Shown here one piece after another: positions 6,525-9,026 of a stretch of 9,026 nucleotides of DNA. The notes below the pieces were generated by a model. It was not told the origin of the DNA and ran no database searches. It saw only the letters and a list, made by a program, of their open reading frames with translations. How positions within the stretch are numbered: the first letter of the stretch is position 1; every line of letters begins with the position of its first letter. The translations under genes were made by a program, and so were the position numbers. This stretch comes from Candidatus Falkowbacteria bacterium CG10_big_fil_rev_8_21_14_0_10_39_9 (GTDB lineage: Bacteria; Patescibacteriota; Patescibacteriia; Patescibacteriales; UBA12465). The DNA lies in the NCBI GenBank assembly GCA_002778645.1, contig PFAQ01000016.1:1-9026 (forward strand), given 5' to 3'.

Positions 6525-6764
6525 GGGGGCAGGAGTTGTTTTTTGATAGTAGTTAATTTTATGAATTTTTAATAATTAGACGAGCTGTTTATTGAATAAA
6601 CCAGTTTTAACAGCATCCAATAAATGAAACAATCTTAGCCCCAGCTTTAGCCGCAATCGGGAGAATTGCGGTATTTATTAGCAAGTATGCTATTGTGGTG
6701 GAAAGAGGTTAGAAGCCTCAATAAAAAGCTGGGCTGTCAATTAGTATTATTTGAGGAAAAATGA
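6525..6764. other. Non-coding stretch with two hairpins and a possible coding remnant
   Basis: No intact gene is seen. Bases 6611-6712 are open in one frame and read as 33 residues ending in TAG (QHPINETILAPALAAIGR, then IAVFISKYAIVVERG), without a start codon; this may be a decayed remnant or chance. A perfect 7-bp GC-rich hairpin, CCGCAAT (6651-6657) with ATTGCGG (6665-6671), and a 6-bp hairpin with one G-U pair, GAGGTT (6705-6710) with AGCCTC (6714-6719), lie in or just after it. Neither has a T-tract. Confidence 0.35.
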
Positions 6765-6770
6765 TATAAT
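6762..6770 (+). promoter_or_regulatory. Promoter of the solute-binding protein gene (extended -10)
   Basis: TGATATAAT combines a TGn extension with a perfect TATAAT -10 hexamer (6765-6770). The -35 region is poor (TTAGTA at 6741-6746, 18 bases upstream), as is common for extended -10 promoters. Transcription would begin near 6777, about 20 bases before the ATG at 6798. Confidence 0.75.
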
Positions 6771-6797
6771 AAAAGTATATTTATTAAGTCTAAAAGT

Positions 6798-7703
6798 ATG
6801 AAAAAATATTTTTTTGGTTTGTTTTTAGCAATTATTATATTTTTACCATTAAGCCCGCTTCAAGCAGCTCCTGAAAATCGGTCTATTAAAGTTGGTGCTT
6901 TTGATAACTATCCAGTTATTTTTAAAGACACTGATGGGATTATCAAGGGTTTGTACGTTGATGTTTTGACAGAAATTGGTTTAAAAGAGAATATTTCTTT
7001 TTCTTATGTTTTTGGCACTTGGGCCGATGGCTTAAATCGCATTAAAACTGGTGAGGTTGATATGTTAACCAGTGTCGGTTATACCGACGAAAGATCTTCA
7101 TTTATGGATTATACTAAGAATCAGGTCTTAACCGTTTGGGGGGAAGTTTATATCCCTGAATGGTCTGAAATAGATGGTATTCTTAGTGTGGCTGGCAAGA
7201 AAATTGGTATAATGGCTGGTGATATCAACGCTCAAAACTTTCGAGAATTAGTAGCTAAGTTTAATATTAGTTCTGAGTTTGTGGCTTTCCCCACGTATAA
7301 CGATGTTTTTAAAGCTGTGGCTGATAAAAAAATCGATGCTGGAGTGGCTGGAATCACTTATGGAAATGCTAACAAGTCTAAATATAATTTGAAACAGTCC
7401 GGGATTGTTTTTAATCCGCTCAGTCTGTATTTTACAGTAGCCAAGGGAAAAAATAAGGAATTGCTTTCAACTTTAGACAACTATTTAGCTAAGTGGAAGA
7501 TTGAAGATAATTCTTTTCTCAGACAGTCAGAGCAAAAATGGCTGAATGATACAGCTACTGCCCGGGTTGTTGTTCCTAGCTGGCTTTATATTGTTTTAGT
7601 TGGGTTGGTTTCTATTGTCCTAATAGCAGTGGCTTTTATAATCATACTTAATCGCCAGGTTAAGAAGAAGGTAGCGATAATCAATCAACAGCAAAATAAA
7701 TAA
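6798..7703 (+). CDS. Membrane-anchored SBP_bac_3-type solute-binding protein (sensor-like, no output domain)
   Basis: A 301-residue protein with four parts. Residues 1-23 are a signal peptide (KK, hydrophobic core, likely cut at LQA-AP). Residues about 29-250 resemble the periplasmic solute-binding fold of polar amino-acid ABC transporters (SBP_bac_3): IKVGAFDNYP, GIIKGLYVDVLTEIG, a GEVDM strand, TDERSSFMDYT, then a second lobe with KKIGIMAG and a DKKIDAGVAG strand. Residues 262-284 are a membrane helix. Residues 285-301 are a short basic tail, LNRQVKKKVAIINQQQNK, like the coil that follows the last helix in sensor kinases or diguanylate cyclases built on this sensor; no kinase, PAS or GGDEF domain follows. 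No permease or ATPase is nearby. The start ATG has no Shine-Dalgarno sequence. It has its own promoter and terminator. The ligand is unknown; the fold call is confident, the signalling idea is inference. Confidence 0.85.
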   Translation: MKKYFFGLFLAIIIFLPLSPLQAAPENRSIKVGAFDNYPVIFKDTDGIIKGLYVDVLTEIGLKENISFSYVFGTWADGLNRIKTGEVDMLTSVGYTDERSSFMDYTKNQVLTVWGEVYIPEWSEIDGILSVAGKKIGIMAGDINAQNFRELVAKFNISSEFVAFPTYNDVFKAVADKKIDAGVAGITYGNANKSKYNLKQSGIVFNPLSLYFTVAKGKNKELLSTLDNYLAKWKIEDNSFLRQSEQKWLNDTATARVVVPSWLYIVLVGLVSIVLIAVAFIIILNRQVKKKVAIINQQQNK

Positions 7704-7719
7704 TCGTTAAATAATTACG

Positions 7720-7752
7720 AAAGAACTCTGGCGGTGTTAAGAGTTCTTTTTT
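7720..7752 (+). terminator. Intrinsic terminator after the solute-binding protein gene
   Basis: A perfect 10-bp stem, AAAGAACTCT (7720-7729) with AGAGTTCTTT (7740-7749), encloses a 10-base loop and ends in a run of six T (7747-7752), 16 bases after the stop codon. Confidence 0.9.
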
Positions 7753-7803
7753 GGTAAAGTCACTTAATCAAACGGTTGGCTTTTTATACCCTCTCAGTCG
7801 CCT

Positions 7804-7832
7804 TTGACAAAATATTATTTCCGTGCTATTGT
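7804..7832 (+). promoter_or_regulatory. Promoter of the 103-residue orphan gene
   Basis: Consensus -35 TTGACA (7804-7809), a 17-base spacer, and -10 TATTGT (7827-7832) preceded by TGC (7824-7826), an extended -10. The predicted start near 7839 leaves a leader of about 25 A-rich bases before the ATG at 7864. Confidence 0.8.
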
Positions 7833-7863
7833 TTAATAACTTGAACCTTAAAAAATAGAAAAA

Positions 7864-8175
7864 ATGATAACCATAAACAAAAACTTAACCGCCAGGGAAA
7901 ATAAAATAATATTAATAAAACTAACAGATTTTTTCATTGGTAAAACAATTCAAATTATTTATAAAAATGAAAAAAACTCTAATGCCTGTGTTATTAATAA
8001 TAAACAGGCTGGTTTTAAAATGATTAGAATTATTCGGGATCGACAATATTGTTTCGAACTGGAACTAGACGATGATTCTCGTTATAAGTTTTTTTCTAAG
8101 AATAACAAATTCAATGATTTTAATGGTAAATTATGGACATTTATTGGGATTGATTATGATTTAAAAATAATTTAA
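7864..8175 (+). CDS. Hypothetical protein, 103 residues, soluble
   Basis: I do not recognise this family. The protein is Lys/Ile/Asn-rich, with no signal peptide or membrane helix, and its alternating hydrophobic and charged residues (KTIQIIYKNE, MIRIIRDRQYCFELELDDDSRYKF, LWTFIGIDYDLKII) suggest a mainly beta fold. Two cysteines (C42 and C62) are not arranged as a metal site. It is supported as a real gene by a near-consensus promoter about 30 bases upstream and a good terminator about 65 bases downstream, making it a single-gene transcription unit. The ATG at 7864 is the first one after the predicted transcription start; the lead-in is A-rich (GAAAAAATG) with no Shine-Dalgarno sequence. No functional hint comes from the neighbours. 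Confidence 0.7.
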   Translation: MITINKNLTARENKIILIKLTDFFIGKTIQIIYKNEKNSNACVINNKQAGFKMIRIIRDRQYCFELELDDDSRYKFFSKNNKFNDFNGKLWTFIGIDYDLKII

Positions 8176-8240
8176 GAGTCGAAGTGCTTGTCGATTAGAC
8201 TGTGGTTATTAATACCTCAAAAATTTTCACATCTGAGTTT

Positions 8241-8269
8241 AAAGCCATTCCAATAAAGGGGTGGTTTTT
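8241..8269 (+). terminator. Intrinsic terminator after the 103-residue orphan gene
   Basis: CCATTCC (8245-8251) pairs with GGGGTGG (8258-8264) through five Watson-Crick and two G-U pairs; the stem extends outward through G-U and A-T pairs from 8241-8244 to 8265-8268, followed by a T-rich tail. The loop is six bases (AATAAA). Confidence 0.7.
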
Positions 8270-8419
8270 ATTTTTACAGGACCTTGTTTTGGCTACAAAA
8301 AAAGGAGACATTTTTGTTTATTTTTTGAGATCCGGTTTGCATTAGGGTGATTTTTGTTAAAGATATTAATCTCTCATAAAAAATAATATTGCTCTCTCTA
8401 TTTGTAGGACGGCGTAATA

Positions 8420-8428
8420 TGCTATAAT
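8420..8428 (+). promoter_or_regulatory. Promoter of the pilin-like gene (extended -10)
   Basis: TGCTATAAT is a perfect -10 hexamer (8423-8428) with the TGC extension. No convincing -35 hexamer is seen at 16-18 bases; TTGTAG at 8402-8407 is only 15 bases away. Start near 8435, about 27 bases before the ATG at 8462. Confidence 0.7.
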
Positions 8429-8461
8429 ATATTAATAAAAGTAAATTATATTTTTGATTTT

Positions 8462-9026
8462 ATGAATCACTTTCAAAAAGCTTTTACGCTATTAGAGATA
8501 TTATTAGTTGTCGTGGCTCTGGCTATTTTGGCAAGTATTGTTATTTTAGCTATTAATCCTTCGCGCCAATTAGCTACCGCCAGGAATGCTCAACGTTTTA
8601 TGGATGTTAATACTATTCAAAAAGCTCTTTATCAATATTCCATTGATCATAATTCTCTGTCGGGATTTGTTAGCACCACTCCTTTAGAGATTTGTCGAAG
8701 TAATGCTAGCAGTTGTTCTGGTCTCATTGATCTATCATTATTAACAAATAATAGTACTTATTTAACGTCGTTACCGGCTGACCCCCAAGCCACTTCTTCA
8801 AATGGTATTGGCTATATAACTTATCTCCTACCATCTGGTCGACCAGTAGTTTCTGCTTCTTTAGCTGAACTGGGTAAAATAATAGGACAAGGGATTAGTG
8901 TTAGTGAAGAGCCTTTTGTTTGTGGCGATAATATAATTTTTAAATCTTTAATTTATGGCACTATTATTGGCCCTGATGGTAGGTGTTGGTTTGATCGTAA
9001 TCTTGGGGCCACTACTACTGCCAATA
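8462..9026 (+). CDS. Type IV pilin-like prepilin with FISUMP-like motif, 3'-truncated by the window edge
   Basis: The frame is open to the right edge (188 codons plus one base). The N-terminus is a class III signal: MNHFQKA followed by FTLLEILLVVVALAILASIVILAI, with Phe at +1 and Glu at +5 (E12), so a prepilin peptidase should cut after A7. Ala at -1 replaces the usual Gly. Residues 8-32 form the hydrophobic assembly helix, continuing into NPSRQLATARNAQR and DVNTIQKALYQYSIDHN, typical of pilin-like proteins of Patescibacteria. From about residue 154 the sequence changes to CGDNIIF...YGTIIGPDGRCWFDRNLGA (W176, DRNLGA 178-183), the opening motif of the FISUMP/Fib_succ_major domain. Cysteines at 78, 85, 154 and 175 may form disulfides. 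Likely a surface pilus or pseudopilus subunit with an adhesin-like C-terminal domain. The start is the only ATG giving the prepilin leader; no Shine-Dalgarno sequence is present. Confidence 0.88.
   Translation, partial: MNHFQKAFTLLEILLVVVALAILASIVILAINPSRQLATARNAQRFMDVNTIQKALYQYSIDHNSLSGFVSTTPLEICRSNASSCSGLIDLSLLTNNSTYLTSLPADPQATSSNGIGYITYLLPSGRPVVSASLAELGKIIGQGISVSEEPFVCGDNIIFKSLIYGTIIGPDGRCWFDRNLGATTTAN

Noticed and set aside
1..9026. Alternative genetic code with TGA read as glycine, as in Gracilibacteria
   Set aside because: The long genes contain no in-frame TGA, and conserved glycines in L10, L12, Mod and Res are encoded by GGN.
1..9026. CRISPR array, tRNA, rRNA or insertion sequence
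   Set aside because: No regularly spaced repeats, cloverleaf pattern, rRNA-like stretch, transposase or terminal inverted repeats were seen on either strand.

Overview
The window is AT-rich and gene-dense. It reads with the standard bacterial code: the long frames contain no in-frame TGA, and every complete gene ends in TAA. None of the starts has a recognisable GGAGG-type ribosome-binding site. These traits, together with a prepilin that joins a type IV pilin N-terminus to a FISUMP-like (Fibrobacter succinogenes major paralogous domain) motif, short genes of unknown function and a stand-alone rplJ-rplL pair, suggest a Patescibacteria/CPR bacterium. That assignment is inference; no 16S rRNA or other diagnostic marker is present.

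Layout. Positions 1-4183 hold a type III restriction-modification pair: the C-terminal three quarters of the methyltransferase Mod (cut by the left edge) and a complete 884-residue Res subunit with helicase motifs and a C-terminal PD-(D/E)XK nuclease. An AT-rich spacer with a weak terminator leads to a 108-residue three-helix membrane protein (4423-4749). From 4750 to 6053 lies the ribosomal stalk operon: a strong promoter, an L10 leader RNA overlapped by an attenuator-like terminator, rplJ, a structured spacer, rplL and a very clear intrinsic terminator. Positions 6111-6490 hold what looks like a frameshifted small membrane-protein gene, followed by about 300 bases of mostly non-coding sequence with hairpins. 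A secreted and membrane-anchored solute-binding (SBP_bac_3-like) protein at 6798-7703 has its own promoter and terminator. So does an orphan 103-residue gene of unknown function at 7864-8175. A type IV pilin-like prepilin starts at 8462 and runs off the right edge.

How the parts fit. Mod and Res form one modification/restriction complex and are probably cotranscribed. L10 and L7/L12 form the ribosomal stalk, with the leader upstream as the expected autoregulatory site. The other genes are single transcription units with no visible functional link. Four promoters could be read with reasonable confidence, and all four carry a TGn extended -10 element. The most unusual items are the attenuator that shares bases with the L10 leader closing stem, a second copy of the leader core 170 bases upstream, a solute-binding sensor-like protein with no output domain, the frameshifted gene, and the pilin/FISUMP fusion. 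I see no convincing evidence for a wholly new multi-gene system.
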